Below are positions 6,831 to 6,978 of a stretch of 6,978 nt of DNA, piece after piece (position 1 is the stretch's first letter; each line of letters starts with the position of its first letter). The DNA comes from JAGGYK01 sp034716155 (GTDB lineage: Bacteria; Desulfobacterota; Desulfomonilia; UBA1062). The position numbers and the translations under genes are program-made. A model generated the notes under the pieces. It made no database searches. It was not told where the DNA came from and saw nothing but the letters and a program-made list of their open reading frames with translations. Location: positions 1 through 6,978 of the forward strand of contig JAYEFR010000265.1 in assembly GCA_034716155.1 (NCBI GenBank). Direction: 5' to 3'.

Positions 6831-6901
6831 AAATCAGGCAATGGCCTAATGTCATATCAAGGTGTGCATTTCAGCCGAGCCATGGTGATAGAAACAAACA
6901 G

Positions 6902-6931
6902 ATAATACATTTAGATCATAGTATTAGTCAA
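6902..6931 (-). promoter_or_regulatory. Sigma-70-type promoter of the hybrid kinase gene
   Basis: On the minus strand a -35 box TTGACT (6931-6926) and a -10 box TATTAT (6907-6902) are separated by 18 nt. Each box matches its consensus at five of six positions. Transcription would start near 6895, giving a leader of about 75 nt before the ATG. This suggests housekeeping expression of the kinase independent of any gene to the right. Confidence 0.55.
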
Positions 6932-6978
6932 GGATATTCCATATATGCACTTATCGGTGCCGGATCAGTCGTCTTTTG

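Noticed and set aside
6836..6847. AGGC-AATG-GCCT inverted repeat just upstream of the kinase ribosome site
   Set aside because: A 4-bp stem is too weak to propose a regulatory hairpin or operator without conservation data.
5259..6849. Several plus-strand ORFs of 125-128 codons opposite the kinase gene
   Set aside because: They are antisense frames of a clearly conserved coding region, with no domains and no ribosome sites of their own.
1..6978. CRISPR array, tRNA, rRNA or complete insertion sequence
   Set aside because: I saw no regularly spaced direct repeats, no cloverleaf or rRNA-like sequence, and no transposase coding region in either strand.

Overview
The window reads as a piece of an anaerobic Gram-negative chromosome, most likely a Desulfobacterota (former deltaproteobacterial) lineage. 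This placement is inferred from the style of the GAF-PAS-PAS hybrid histidine kinase, the CoxE-type VWA protein, and short REP-like repeats between genes; no rRNA or marker gene is present to confirm it. Base composition is moderate and looks similar across the genes.

Layout. Positions 3-1004 (+) hold the 3' part of a CoxE-like von Willebrand factor A (VWA) protein with an intact metal-binding MIDAS motif; its reading frame is open to the left edge. It ends 5 bp from the stop codon of a convergent gene. That gene, 3412-1010 (-), encodes an unusually long (800 aa) transketolase-family enzyme. It lies 34 bp downstream of a 114-codon ORF (3791-3447, -) that joins the first transmembrane helix of a major facilitator (MFS) transporter directly to the last two helices. 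This is an in-frame internal deletion remnant that still has a good ribosome binding site. The two minus-strand ORFs look like one transcription unit: formerly transporter plus transketolase, now probably only the enzyme is functional.

A 501-bp gene-free stretch (3792-4292) follows. It contains two inverted copies of a 17-18 bp REP-like motif, a small 13-bp tandem repeat and a C-rich tract. A third, more diverged copy of the motif overlaps the 3' end of the transketolase gene, where it encodes the last six residues and supplies the stop codon.

Positions 6818-4293 (-) encode a soluble hybrid sensor kinase (GAF-PAS-PAS-HisKA-HATPase-REC) with all phosphotransfer residues in place. It has its own sigma-70-like promoter at 6902-6931 and no cognate DNA-binding regulator in view. 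The remaining right edge (6932-6978) shows nothing recognisable.

No CRISPR array, tRNA, rRNA, complete mobile element or obviously new multi-gene system is visible. The most interesting items are the collapsed transporter, the repeat that forms a gene end, and the atypical active-site features of the transketolase.
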